Shown: piece by piece, positions 36,029 through 48,355 of the stretch | How the letters are laid out: the number at the start of each line of letters is the position of its first letter | Numbering within the stretch: the first letter of the stretch is position 1 | Source of the DNA: Dallia pectoralis | Lineage: Eukaryota > Chordata > Actinopteri > Esociformes > Umbridae | Direction of reading: 5' to 3' | Length of the DNA: 64,000 nt | Assembly: GCA_029465975.1 (NCBI GenBank) | Contig: CM055761.1 | Location: 8,606,529-8,670,528, forward strand | The notes under the pieces: model-generated | Seen by the model: the letters and a program-made list of their open reading frames with translations, nothing else | Databases searched by the model: none | Told to the model about the DNA's origin: nothing | Made by a program: the position numbers and the translations under genes

Positions 36029-38532
36029 TCATCACAAGCCGCCCCCGGATCACTTCACTACCCTGTTACTTACAAACACCACAGTCCATCTGAAAAGTAT
36101 AGCATCAACCCCGGAAACGAAGGGTAGAAAAACAAAATAAAAGTATACACATTAATTTACTTTTTTTAAACACGGAAAACTTTCTAATAATCTCACCTAA
36201 TGTTTGTGCCTATTCCCAGCAAGTTGAATGGTTTTTGGTTGAAATGAGGCTTTCGTGGCGTGTCTGGGATCTGGGTGTCTTCTATTCCATGTAGTGTTTT
36301 AGAAACCAATAAATGGGGAATAAACTAATGAAAGTCTGTTGTTTCCAACAAATTGAGCGACAATTTCTGTACAGTATATTAAACAGTTTGTTTTGCAGGT
36401 AATATCAGCTGGATCATCATGGGTTAGATGCCAGCCTGATGAGGTCCTATTCAAAAAAATATCCAATATCCTCTTCAACAATCGTTCATAGTATTATTCA
36501 ACTAATGACAACATGTAATTTAAACACAAGTTTACTAATGTTGTCAAATAACCCTGTTAAGTACAATTGCATGATAAATGAACAAAAAAAAACTATAATT
36601 CTAAAATGATTACCTAGTATAGATTTCAGAAACAGGTTCCATTTTATCGTACCATTTGGCACTATGCGTTAGCATGGTCATGGCTGATGTACCGACATTC
36701 TCAAACAAATAATCATATTAATAAATCCCACATTTTGCATAGAAATTATTGTGCACCTGGTTTAGGACAAATTTGTGTGTCACACAAAATATAAATGAGC
36801 CCCCAGGTTTGTCGAACTGTTAAACTGATCAAAAAGCACAGTTGTTCTAGTGATCTCCAGCAGAACCAGCGGCACTTGAGGAAAAGGGTAAAGTCAAGTA
36901 AATTGTCCTTTCTGGCCGTAGTAGATGCAGCGTCTATGTCTCTATTACTTCAACTAAAAAGTAAGTCTTGACTGAAATAATGGAGCCAGTATGAGAAAGG
37001 GTACAATTGGCCTACAGATTTTACTCAGATAAGCAGTAACAAATCATCTATTAGCTTTGGAACAAAGCCCATACAGTTCAATGAGGCTTGTGTCTAAAGT
37101 GCAGTTTAGCATATCCCAAGCTTATTTTGGATCGTGAAGAAAGGTACAGTTCCAATGTAGGTCACCCACAGCCTTGACAAGTAGAGGGGCATAGACCAGA
37201 CTCCCTGTTGGGTTGTTGGAGCACTTTTGCATTGGTAAATGCCACCCTCTGTTTTACCTCTGCCACAGGGACATATTTGATCTATGAAAATGTAGTGATT
37301 TTTTCCTGGTGTCTGGGAAGTATTTCAGTTTAGATTCGTCATCACGGCACTGGGCAACTCTGCATGCATTTTTTTTTTCAGAGACTTGGCTACCTTCATT
37401 AGTCCCCCTACGAACAAACTTAATTTACCAGTACATTTTGGGCTGTTGTTCATTAATCAGGATGAGTTTCTTGGGAGTGCTAGCTCTCTTCCAACACTCT
37501 CCTCATTTTGTCAACAAACGAAGGCACAATTCAAGTCGATGCTAGGCTAGCATTTTTTGTTCTCATTCTAAATTGACAACGAATATCTGTTTCAATTTGT
37601 CCTGAAATAGCTTGTATGCGTGCTGCACATCAGTACAGTTTATTATATTTATTATTATAATATATATATTATTATAATATTGACGCTCAATGTTTTGTGA
37701 ATTCTGCACTTATGATGCAGAGTGAGTTCTGATCTGTCCTTTAAGTCCACTAGTGTTTGTCCTGTTTTTGCTTCAGTCCTGCAGTAGGCTATATTTCGGC
37801 AAATGAAAAAAAAAATACGAAATGACCTGCTGTGATCCATCGTGAGATTAGATTTTTTTCCCAGAGTGTGACCAACAATAGGGGGAACAACCCTTCCACT
37901 CTTTTGATTGGCTTGTCATTTGCTAGTAAGTGAAATATGAGGTTGAACTGAGGAAACAGGACAGCAACAGCAGACTCTCTGCATTTCAACCAAAGCACTT
38001 CTGACATGCTCCAAATTGTAGTCACATACAGTAGAAGTGACAGTAACAGATCTAAGTCGCCATGGAATACACTGACCTTAACCATAACACTTACTAGAAC
38101 CTGCAAATGGCAGTTAGAGACAACGGCCATTAACCAAATGGTTCTCAGTTCAAATGAATGAGTTAAATACCTTTCAGCTTTTGAGCTAGGAACGCTTATT
38201 GCTCTGGTAAGTTACTTTGTATAACATTGTCTGCCAAACGTTTATTTAAATGTTCACAGTTCTCCCTTATGATTCTCTTTTTAGTAAAGCTCATAAACAC
38301 TTCCCCACAGTGTTCCCTCACTGTACGGTTTAAAAACAAAGCAGTGGAGCAGTTCTCTCCAGAGTTTCACAGGTGCTGTCATTCTGGTACTTTTTCTGTC
38401 TTTTCCAATGTGTGGTTTCCTCCTCCACGACACCTCTGAAATTCTCCGCACAACTCTGGCGCTGCTACCAAGTGGAGGTGTGAGGTAGGAGCCCGCTGGA
38501 GGTGGGAGGAGCAGGGACGCACGCTGGGATAA

Positions 38533-38572
38533 AACACACACACACACACACACGCTCACACACACACGCGCG
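38533..38572. repeat. (AC)n microsatellite
   Basis: An AC run with CGCTC interruptions and a CGCG tail. Confidence 0.9.
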
Positions 38573-39547
38573 CTTACATTCATCATACTCCCAACACACT
38601 TTCCTCACTCTCACACACGCAAGTACTTCTAACAGCTAGTCAAGGTGTTGATAGATCAGACATCTGGGTCTTGTTGACAGGGGATAACCAGAGAGTAATG
38701 AAAGATAGAAGAACACACAGTTTGAAAGGAGAAGAAAAGGGCAGAGGGGCAGATGACTATCAGTGAACAGATACTGTTGCCTTCAGAGCAGCTCAGGAGT
38801 GTTTGATGGCGTACGTCTCTCCAAATGTCCCTTCTAACGAGAAGCCCTGACAGAAAATCTCAGGCGAAACCGAATTAAACTCACATTCGATAGAGCACAG
38901 CCAGGTCGGAATCAAGAAATAAAATTGTCATTTGGCGAAGAACATGGACTTTTCGGGAAATAGCTATTATGGCCCAACCTCCACATCGAGGTCTAATCAG
39001 CCATGTGTAGAGGAAATGAACACCCTCTAATGAAAAACAGAGCTGCTTCTTGTAACTCATGCAAATGCTAGCTCGCAATGTAGTGAATTCCCATAGCTTT
39101 TATGGCCTTTAAAGTTGAGAAACAAGATGGGAAGGATGTCTAAGGCAAGAAGGTGAGTGTATGTGCTGTGACAGAGTGAGACCCGGTCTAGCGGGGGAGC
39201 TGACAGCCAAGCGTCAACAGTCTGTGTGTGTGAGTGGGAGTGTTAGGGACTGCCGGGGAAGTGTGAGAGGGCGCTGGCGCGTGTTGCACCGAAAGAGAGG
39301 GTGTTACAGAGCTGTGGAGGAGTTTGTGAGAGTACGCACCGACCTCACTCAAACAGTTGGAGTGAGTACAAGACCCCCTTACCCCCGAAACTGGGATTGT
39401 CAAATATAAAATCTCACCCATTGTTCTGTTATCTGTCACACACTGTTTTTACAAAGGCTGTGAACACACTGTCTCCTGGCTCTCTCTCGGACACACATAC
39501 ACACGTGTGTGCGTTTGGTTTCCGTATAAGCTTTGGGTTGCTACATA

Positions 39548-39765
39548 CAGTGCCCTCTCTAAATATTGCCATTGTTTCGGAAGATGAGTCAAAAGGCTAT
39601 GAAAAAAAATACTTTCATTAAGGTAAAACAAAAAAATGAATTCAATTTCCTATATTACACAAAAACATGTGTGACAATTAATTTCTTTATAAAACATGTG
39701 AAAGAGCAATATCTTGGGTCAATTAAAAATGACTTTGTTTTCGAAATATTACATTAATGCAATAT
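39548..39765 (+). mobile_element. Terminal fragment of a second Tc1-like family
   Basis: It starts CAGTGCCCTCTCTAAATATT and continues gccattgtttcggaagatgagtcaaaaggctatgaa. This parallels the known fish Tc1-like terminus 'CAGTGCCTTCCATAATTATT' followed by '..aagatgagcaaaaaaggctgtg'. The element is cut off where the next Tc1 begins (39769). No coding sequence is present. Confidence 0.5.
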
Positions 39766-39768
39766 CTA

Positions 39769-41012
39769 CAGTGGATAGGAAAGTCTACACACCCCTAAAA
39801 TGGCAGATTTCAGTGATGTGAAAAAATGAGACAAAGATAAATCATGTCAGATTTTTTTCCACCTTTAATGTGACCTATAACGTGATCAATTCAATAAAAA
39901 AAATTACTTTGAGGAGGTTTTTTTCTTTTAAACATTACAATAACTTTGTTTGGTTTCATTTTCTTAGTTGCAAAAGCCATGGTCCGCAAGAGCTTCCAAA
40001 GCATCAGAGGAATCTCATTGTTGAAAGATATCAGTCAGGAGAAGGGTACAGAAGAATTTCCAAAGCATTAGATATACCATGGAACACAGAGAGGACAGTC
40101 ATCATCAAGTGAAGAAAATAATAAAACAACAGAGATATTACTAAGAACCGGACATCCCTCCAAAATTGATAAGAACTTGAGAAGAAAACTGGTCAGGGAG
40201 GCTTCCACAAGGCCTGAAGCAACATTAAAGGAGCTGCAGGAATTTCTGGAAAGTGTGGACTGTGTGCTACATGTGACAACAATCTCCCGTATTCTTCATA
40301 TGTATGGGCAATGGGGTAGGGTGGCAAAGAAAAACATCCAAGCCCAGCTGAAGTTTGCAAAAACAAACAACAAGTCTCCCAAAAGCATGTGGGCAAATGT
40401 GTTATGGTCTGATGAAACCAAGGTTGAACTTTTTGGTGATAACTTCAAAAGGTATGTTTGGCGCAAAAACAACACTGCACATGACCCAAAAAACAGCATA
40501 CCCACAGTGAAGCATGGTGGTGGCAGCATCATGCTTTGGGGCTGTTTTCCTTCATCTGGAACCAGCGTGGAGGGAATTATGTACAGTACCAAATACCAGG
40601 CAAATTGGCACAAAATTGATGAAGATGAAGAGGAGGTTCACCACCTTTCAACACGACAATGACCCAAAGCACACATCTGAATGCACAAAAGCATGGCTTT
40701 TACCAAAAGAAGATTTTTTGGAATGGCCCAGCCAAAGCCCAGACCTGAATCCAATAGAACATCTCTAGGGTGATCTGAAGAGTGCTGTGCACAGGAGATG
40801 TTATTGCAATTTGACAGATTTGGAGCGCTTATGCAAAGTATAGTGGGCAAATAATGAAAAGTCAAGATGTGCCATGCTAATAGACTCATACCCTGTAATA
40901 AAATCAAAAGGTGCTTCAACAAAGTCTTAGTTTAAGGGTGTGCACACTTATGAAACCAGGTTATTCTAAGGATTAATTTTTGTATTTTCCCCCATCAAAG
41001 ATTTCAGTTTGA
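39769..41012 (+). mobile_element. Tc1/mariner transposon relic, + strand, 3' inverted repeat lost
   Basis: The left end starts CAGTGGATAGGAAAGTCTAC after a TA. The transposase is readable in three frames. About 39980-40110 is the helix-turn-helix N-terminus (LPKHQRNLIVERYQSGEGYR, then DIPWNT). 40177-40600 holds LVREASTRPEATLKELQEFL, LWSDETKVELFGDN and TVKHGGGSIMLWGCF. The last frame (about 40640-40770) has FQHDNDPKHTSECTKAW and EWPSQSPDLNPIEHL. The three acidic catalytic residues (WSDE, HDNDP, NPIE) are all recognisable but split by frameshifts and stops. The right end stops near 'atcaaagatttcagtttg', before the inverted copy of the left end. Non-functional. Confidence 0.88.
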
Positions 41013-41019
41013 AATGTGA

Positions 41020-41150
41020 CAGGGTAGCCCACCAGGACAATGGTCAGCGCGGCTCCTCCTAAAGTCCACTCTCATTCCACTGTCTTTAGAGCATTGAGCT
41101 TCAAGTTGTTGAGGAGGCACCAGGACACTCGCCTGTAACAGTCTGTGGGG
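41020..41150 (-). mobile_element. LINE ORF2 fragment, same family as 1330-5165
   Basis: The phrase 'aaagtccactctcattccactgtctttagagcattgagcttcaagttgttgagg' is the inverse of the LINE segment encoding WCLLNNLKLNALKTVE (after the YADD block). It resembles 1876-1925. It abuts the truncated Tc1. Confidence 0.65.
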
Positions 41151-42503
41151 TGCTTGGGTGATGGTAAAGGAGGAGATGGGTAAAAAAGATTTTGAAAAAG
41201 GATCTTTGAAGAAGGAAGGCTATTACTGACACTCACTATAATGAAGTGGCCAGCACAGTTACTGAAATTTCTTCAGATTACTTCAACAAATTGACAACAA
41301 GAACGCCGAAGATCTGCAAGGCTGTAATTGCGCAAATAGAGAATTCTTTGATGAAAGAAAAGTTTGAAGGACGCATTATTACTTAAATTTAAAATAATTC
41401 TTTCTAACCTTGTCAATTACTATATTTCCTATTCAATTTATGTATGTTTTCATGTCAAGTGACCAGTGGACGGTAGTTTTCGTAAATTATTTTCAAGTGA
41501 AGCTGTGATTAGTGGAAGAGGACCCAATTGTATTTTGTCTCAATATCCATCAAAGTATATAGTTTGGTAAAATAAAACATTTACAGGTGAATAATTGCAA
41601 AAGTCGGTTGAATCTTCTGGGTCATCAAGTTTCCGAAACTAGATATAACCTGAGCTAAACCTGTGGGTAGAGCTGAAGAGTAGGGTCTGCAAGCATTGGG
41701 GGTAAAACTGAAGGATCTGGGCAGATTTTGCATGGATCTACAGTCTCAGATTGCTTGCAATGTGTTATCGTACCTCATCAAACATTACTTGAGGGGACTG
41801 TGGTGTTATCTGGGCAAGGGGACAGTGCACAAAGTGGTATACTCAAATCACATGAGATATTTTTTTAACAATTGGTAGTTGTTCTTTTTTATACATTTCG
41901 CTCAATTACAGGTACGATTTATTTCACCTAAAGTGTAAGAATAAGCTCATAATCAACTAGAAAATGTTTTAATCTTCACCAAGGATGATAATACTTGTAT
42001 TGTGTTGGTTATTCTTTTATTTTATATTTGTCCAATTCTACTATACAAATAATGGGAAAGAAGACTCATTTCTGATACTTTTGCCAACAAATAAAACGCA
42101 AAATAAATTGGCAGCCATCTACCTTTTCTCACACATTTTTTGAATGAGACCGCATAACTAATTTCCAACTGACTTTCACATGAAAGCTGTGGTAATGCAA
42201 GTACTGTGCTAATTAAAAGAAGCTCAGTCAGGTTAAGCCCTGCTATTCAGGTCATTAAAACAACTTACCTATATCTCTGCCACTGCCACGGACAAAGTAG
42301 AACCCAGAGCTGTTGGCAAATCTTTCTCTCCAAATTGTAATGCAGAGAGACAACATTGTGATTATTGAATTGAGAAAAACGTAAATGCTTTTGGACGATT
42401 ACCATTTAATTTGGAGATATCTTGTGACAGATGTACAATAAGCCAAAAGCTATGCAAGTCTGCACCTTCTAATGTCTATATTGGTCTCTGCCTGTCTCCT
42501 CAG
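41150..42503 (+). other. Rest of the intron before the 154-nt exon
   Basis: AT-rich sequence without a recognised element. It ends with the polypyrimidine tract and cag of the next elavl4 exon. Short open frames here are treated as chance. Confidence 0.5.
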
Positions 42504-42657
42504 GTGTCATATGCACGGCCCAGCTCAGCCTCAATTAGAGACGCTAACCTCTACGTGAGTGGTCTGCCAAAGACCATGACCCAGAAGGAACTGGAGCAGC
42601 TCTTCTCCCAGTATGGGCGCATCATCACCTCCCGCATCCTGGTGGACCAGGTTACAG
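42504..42657 (+). CDS. elavl4: elavl4 coding exon, start of RRM2
   Basis: This 154-nt exon follows a pyrimidine-rich acceptor (tgcctgtctcctcag) and ends at a gtatcc donor. It begins in frame with VSYARPSSASIRDANLYVSG and continues through LPKTMTQKELEQLFSQYGRI to ILVDQVT plus one base of the next codon. It holds the short RRM1-RRM2 linker and the RNP2 motif of RRM2 (NLYVSGLP). In this family RRM1 and RRM2 together clamp U-rich RNA. The phase matches the previous exon (phase 0 junction after TIK) and the next (phase 1). Open reading continues about 25 bases past the donor but loses similarity there, which supports the splice call. Confidence 0.95.
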
Positions 42658-42725
42658 GTATCCATGGGGCGCCTTTTCATTAGACATAAACATATGCACA
42701 CTCGCAAACTCCCCAGGCAGCACAG

Positions 42726-42728
<3 letters not shown>

Positions 42729-42768
<40 letters not shown>

Positions 42769-42780
42769 ACACACACACAC
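42729..42780. repeat. (AC)n microsatellite
   Basis: An AC dinucleotide run interrupted by one G, just inside the intron donor side of the 154-nt exon. Confidence 0.95.
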
Positions 42781-42956
42781 CTAAACACGCAAATGTATGT
42801 TCATCTGAGTCATGTACATTCTACTCAAATCCCGGGCTCAGACACACGAAGAGATTAAACCAAATGTCATGATGCGCGTTAATGCCGCATGACTTCCACT
42901 GCACAGCTTTTAGATCCATTCCAGAGGTTGGGTTGGCCCGCGGCAGGCTCCGGCGT

Positions 42957-42980
42957 TGTGTGTGTGTGTGTGTGTGTGTG
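42957..42980. repeat. (TG)n microsatellite
   Basis: A short uninterrupted TG run, in inverse orientation to the AC run about 180 bp upstream. Confidence 0.92.
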
Positions 42981-43589
42981 AGGTGCACAGATGAAGCAGA
43001 GTGAGTATAGCACATTGTAAGCTACACTAATTTGCCTAAGCAGAATAAATCAGCTCTGGCACTGGAACCCCATGCACACGGAGCCTTGCAAAATCCGAGC
43101 AAGATCAAGTTTACAACACGCCTGTTTTATCTGCAGCTCGGTTTCCACGAGACCTGTCCCACACTGGCCCTCGGGGATGCCAGAGAACAACACATTTCGA
43201 GGCAGGGGTAAAACATGCCTGTTCACACAACCACGACTCTCAGCAGCCAGATTTCCCTCTAAACCTATTCTCCAACCACCGTCATGAATAAAAGAATCCT
43301 GGGAAAGGCCTAAATGATCATGGAACGGAATGTCTGACGCATTTGCGGAGCGGTATTTTCTCTTTACGTCTCAATAATTCATGGTATTGACATGCTTTTA
43401 CACGGTTTCGGTCGTAAGAGGCGGAGCATGTTATCCACAGACCCGGTGCTGGTCCTGACGGTACGCCAATGGTCTTTGCCGGGTTTATGTTGTTTCCCAA
43501 CCGGCACCGGCGAAGGGAACAGTGGGCGCAACTAAACAGGATCAGAACCTTTACATATCTCACATTTACAGAACCCCTTCTGCAGAGAG

Positions 43590-43915
43590 ACAGATGTACA
43601 CACACTGACACACACACACACATGTTCCCTTTCACTCTGTTTTTATCACACATATGCAGGCACACGCACACACGCATGTTCTTTTTCACCGTGTTTTTGT
43701 CACACACACACTGGCATACACACGCACACACACACACATGTGGTTTCTCACTCTGTTTTTGTCACAAACATGCCGGCACACACACACGTTATTTTTCACT
43801 GTTTTTGTCACACACATACAGACACACACTTGAACAATCTTTCAATCTCTCTTTGTCATACACACACACACAGACACAAACATACACCTTTTCTCACCGT
43901 CTCTGTCACAAACAC
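43590..43915. repeat. Degenerate ~50-60-bp CA-rich minisatellite
   Basis: About six copies of a motif 'ttytttcactctgtttttgtcacac' followed by a CA-rich spacer occur near 43625, 43680, 43741, 43789, 43838 and 43888. This produces a long open frame of Thr-His repeats on the + strand (43469-44035) and a matching open frame on the minus strand. Both are low-complexity artefacts, not genes. Confidence 0.75.
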
Positions 43916-43989
43916 AGTGCTTGGCCCTGCAGCACACACACAGGCCCAGCTCAGCTCAGAGAGGCATCCCCTTGGGCAGCAGGATCCGC

Positions 43990-44335
43990 TAGAGGAATTT
44001 TAATGACTAATTACATTTTAGTTGCTAGTGATTAAGAAACAAGGAGGATTTTAGAGGACCCCGAGAGCTCAGTGCTGGCACATCTTCCCCATTCACACGT
44101 ACCTCCATAAAGAGAAATGAGACGAAATAAAACTCTCCCACGACTCTGCACAAGTGGAAGCGTTGGGTGAGCGAGACAGAGGGGAGAAAAGGACATCCAC
44201 TCTCAAAGTTATTGCCTTTGTCCTGTCACTTTTTAGCTCGTCAACGATTCATATGTATAGGAGAGTTAATCAGGCGTTTATTTCAACGCCATTAAGCGCG
44301 AAAATGCCACCACTGTCATCAAAATAATTAGGTAT
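43990..44335. promoter_or_regulatory. Candidate conserved non-coding element in intron
   Basis: It contains TTTTAATGACTAATTACATTTTAG, GTTGCTAGTGATTAAG, AGTTAATCAGGCG, CGCCATTAAGCGCG and TCAAAATAATTAGG, a dense set of homeodomain-like cores, with no transposon similarity. Assignment as an enhancer is inference. Confidence 0.3.
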
Positions 44336-45899
44336 TCCATATCAAAAAGTCCCACTATGCTAACCAAGATTGAGTAAATTGCCAGACTTTCATCAACATG
44401 ATGGAGATCGCAGTCCGTCTCTTGCTCAGTATCGTCAGCTTAGAGCTTAGAGTCACAGTTTGCATAATTTATGCAGTCAGAGAAGACAATGTTCTTTTAC
44501 AAATAGTCCTAGGATGCTGACTGAACGCACATTGGCTTGACAATGATTTAGGGCCACAGGGGAATTACAAAGCCTTAGCCCAGATAACTGTCACTGTGCT
44601 GATCATGAAGATCCCTCTCTCCAAACACACCCGAATGACCTTTCAGTTGCAGAACATTGCAGAACATTTCTAGAACATTGCACGGAGGCTTATTGGCTCA
44701 GCCTCTCTGATGGTAACCCTGGCAGTCATTGCATTACACGTCAAGTTACCAAAATGTTATGTCAATGTTAGTATCTCTTCCCTTCCAATTGATCCCAGAA
44801 AAATGGATGTGCATATTTCCCCTCTAAAACGGAAACAAATATCACAGAGCAGCATTTCCTCCATCGCATCACTCTCTCTAACCTTCAGGGAATGTTGCCA
44901 GATCATGATGTTCAATAGGAACAGTCGTTTTAAAGCTAACATCAGTGTAAAGGAAATTTAATATGGAGAGGCTTTTGATCAATAGTTAAATATTCAAAGC
45001 ATCTCTGCAGGGCCAAGGCACACTGCAGTCAGTCAATACACATCTCATCAATGAGAGCAAATACAATTGATCTGGAGAGATAGCTGTTACCACTTAAAAC
45101 TGAACTGAAAATACGCCTGCTTCGACACTCCTGAGAGTTGTTCATAGAAACACTGTGTCTGTGGCTATAGTGGTACGGGTCATATAAGCTCCAGTACATA
45201 ACATCCATACAATTCCAGATGTGAAGCATGCAGAATATTGATACACGCTACAAAACTACACATGTACTGCACATGGATGAGACCTCGATTTAATTAGTAC
45301 TTAATCCATCTGTACTCTGCTTCTCTTTATATTAAAATATGTTTATCTCCATTTTTGGTACCTTTGCTCCATTAACATCCAGTGTCGACGATAAATGCAA
45401 ACGCATCAAATCCCCATGTGTGCAACTGAACATCAAGGCTACATAGGTGCAAATCGGATTTTATTTCCAGATAAAATACCACCATGTACAACTTATTGCT
45501 TCTTCCTTGGTCTCTAGAACCGACCAAACATGACGGTTATGTATTGCATAGTTACCTTGGCCCATGGTCACACACAGAAGCAGACAGATGGCTTTAACGC
45601 GGCTTTTACCAGTTGGAGCAGAGAGCACCTCGGCACATCAAAGGCTTCTCTCTCCCAAGGCTTTTTTCAAAGACCATCTGTATCCATCCCCGCAAACTAA
45701 GATACAACAAGGACATTTCCCTCTTTCTCTCGTCTTCTCTCCTTCTGATTAGGTTGTGGGAGTTTTTTTCTGAATTTAACGTGTAGATTTAAAAACTGTT
45801 CCGTACAGTCGGTACAGTCACTTAAAAGAGCCGAATGAGAATCTGCTGCAAAGTGCTCAGGTTTGGGGAGCAGAGAGAAGGCTTTCATCAGCTGCCTGG

Positions 45900-46255
45900 T
45901 CGGACTCTAAGATCTTTCCAGATTTCCCTTTTTGACCACGGTTAGTGTCAGGGAGCGCAGTGTTAACGCCAGGGTGCAGTGGGCGTGCAGAAAGCCTTGT
46001 CAGGGCACTCGCAGCCCCTTGCCAGTGTCTTCTCTGGTTCTGGTTTGGGTTATTAATAAAGCAGCCATTCTCCATGGTCGTGTGTGCTGGGAAGCGATAA
46101 GCACAGGTAGAGGGAGTTGCATAAGCCCTGGCAGATTACTGTGGAAAGTGCCTGTAGTACATTCTGGCCTAATGCTGCGTGGCCATGATAAATGTTGGAA
46201 CCAGCTGAAGCTGCTGTCTTCTTCACAGCTTCCATCAGCGTGCCTGTTTGTTTTG
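45900..46255. promoter_or_regulatory. Complex GC-richer intronic block, possible regulatory element
   Basis: The block is non-repetitive with motifs such as GGGTTATTAATAAAGC, GATAAGCACAGG (GATA), TGATAAATG and ACCAGCTGAAGCTGCTG. No coding similarity was found in its open frames. It is listed because its composition stands out from the flanking intron. Confidence 0.2.
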
Positions 46256-46594
46256 CTTTGTTGTAGTTAGACTTTAAAAACCAGCTGGAAGCTCATTATA
46301 TTAATGTGCAGGAAAAAAACACACAATATTACAGTGAATGGATTTTTTTGTTTTTTTCTATTAGGTAAATGACATCTGGGATTGCTTTCTGGGATATTTG
46401 CTTTTTTTAGGAACTCAACATTAAATTGTACTCTTTCTTAAGAACCTTTCTGTAAGCTATCTGTAAATACATATCACATACAGCATCCATTTATATGGAG
46501 TCCCACTGATACAGAGTCAAAGGTCATGGTTGTCTGACCTACAATGCTGTAATTGCATTAAGCCCAGCCACTTGGAGTACACAGCAGTGGATGC

Positions 46595-46745
46595 TCGCAT
46601 GGCTAAAAGGTCTATAGGACCGCTGAGACGAGAAACAGTAACCAAAAGCTTGTTGGTTCAAATCCCTTTTTGTCTGTTCCCTTGAGCAAGGCAATCAACC
46701 ATAATTACTCCTGCGAGTGCTCTGGATAATTGTTCCTTCTAACTT
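46595..46745 (+). mobile_element. tRNA-derived SINE relic with B box
   Basis: The sequence 'cagtaaccaaaagcttgttggttcaaatcc' contains GGTTCAAATCC (46655-46665), one mismatch from a pol III B box. It is followed by 'cccttgagcaaggcaatcaacc', 'attactcctgcgagtgctctggataa'. This is the same SINE family as at 24520 and 35884, and the best preserved of the three. Confidence 0.72.
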
Positions 46746-48355
46746 ACAAAAATAAGATGAAGAAACCGACGGAGCTAGTCTCCAGAGACCACAGTATGAG
46801 TCCTTTACTCCTCACAGTATTTTCTTAATGCGACCATTTCAAGACCATCCTGAATGTGTTTGCAGCCTCCATCTGTATGCCAAAGCAGTGTTGTAGTGCA
46901 GACCTCAAGGAGCTGCTGCCTGGTGCGGTTCAAAGCCAAGGGCTAAGAGGACTGCCACTCTTCCCCATCTCTCTGTCAGCGAGGTGTGATAATATCCTCG
47001 CAGGTGACAAATCCACAGATTGCCGCTCTGGAATGCAAGAAATAAGCGCGTCTTGCATTTAAAAGATGCCGTAGTCTTCTTATGTCACACCTCTTCCACG
47101 AGGGATATCCATGACATGAGTAGCTACTGGGTTTATCCGAGGAGGAAGTTAAACGGAACATACATGAAGTGAAGTTGGGAAACAAAGCCCGGCAAAGCTT
47201 TCTTTAGTTTGACCAATGCCTTTTTTTATTGCCTTGAATGTGACAAACAAATCAACAACAACAAACATAATGAACAACAACAGCAATAGTTACCAGCTAG
47301 GAATCCGGCAGGATAAAAATATTCTGCAGAAGCAGCAGTGACCCTAGTTTCACAGCAGCACCACAGCTGTACGGCAAGTACGTAAACCCCATTGGAATAC
47401 CAGGCTATGTGTTTATTTTTCTCTAGCTGTGACAACCTAATTATAAATTACAGGTACAGGGATGGTTGGAGGGGGGCTGTCAAGAGCGGCAGCAGCCCTA
47501 AGTGAAAATAATACAACATTAGAGTGTGTGAAAGCATTTGCATCGGAGAGATTGTGTGTAAATATTTGTTCAGGGCCAGGCGTATGAAGAGAGGCTGATT
47601 CAAGAAGACAATGAGACAGCGGAAACGGCAGAACATCAGTGAGCGGAGGCAGCGATTTGAGAGAAGAGAGAGAAATGACAATAAAAAGTGTCTCTGTGTG
47701 CGCCGCGAATATGTCAGTCTGTGAACACACAACATTATGCAAATAGTCCTGGCAGTGTGCTGTCACTGAGTGAGCGTCCCCTGGGCCAGTGAGCCAGCCA
47801 ATTAAAAATGAGCAGCTCTTTTTTTCCTCCCACTGAGACCAACAAAGGACCCCCCGGGCAGCGCGTCTCTCCAAATGTTACTTTCAGGTGGCGGTAGAGA
47901 AAAACATCGCCTTGGAAACAACTCAAATGTTGCCCGCAACGTGACGCGAGACCTGAGTGTGCAGCCCTCGGCTATAAGGAACGCTGCTGTTTGTCGGGTA
48001 CCGGCACGCTCACCCAGCAGCCTCAGCCAGTAGCTAACACACTAGCAACCCAACGACGGTCATGCGTCTGCAGTCATTGGCAGACGTCAACTCCACCGTG
48101 GTTTTTATGTTCTATAAATACAACTGGAACACGACACTTTCTGTCAGGATGTATTGTACCATTTTTAGCTTATTGTACCTCGAACACAAAAAAATTGGTT
48201 TTTGCTTTCCACCACTTTCCTGTCCAATAAACCATAACATGCCTGAACAAAATTCGAATAAAAAAGTTGTGTCTGTGTAAATATTTGTGCTGGAACTGGA
48301 ACCATGTGAAGTAAAAGGAGGCCCCGTCCCTGTTTGTGATGTGTTGGCCCCACAG

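Larger units (their letters stand above)
31927..39547 (+). other. First part of the elavl4 intron after the 104-nt exon
   Basis: The intron begins with a consensus gtaagt. It is AT-rich, with a 'tagctagctaatagctaac' tract (32467-32640), (GT)n at 33667-33690, a GC-richer stretch at 33800-34350 without coding similarity, a SINE relic (35884-36028), an AT palindrome-like run (37640-37681) and (AC)n at 38533-38572. No exon is supported. Confidence 0.6.
42658..48355 (+). other. elavl4 intron between the 154- and 226-nt exons
   Basis: The intron runs gtatcc...cccacag. It contains two AC/TG microsatellites, a CA-rich degenerate minisatellite (43590-43915), a TAAT-rich candidate regulatory block (43990-44335), a GC-richer block at 45900-46250 and a SINE relic (46595-46745). 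No extra exon is supported. Confidence 0.7.

Noticed and set aside
37640..37690. AT palindrome-like run that might form a cruciform
   Set aside because: Near-palindromic only, and such AT runs are common in AT-rich introns.
43469..44035. 188-codon + strand open frame rich in Thr and His
   Set aside because: Produced by CA-rich tandem repeats; both strands are open because of low complexity.
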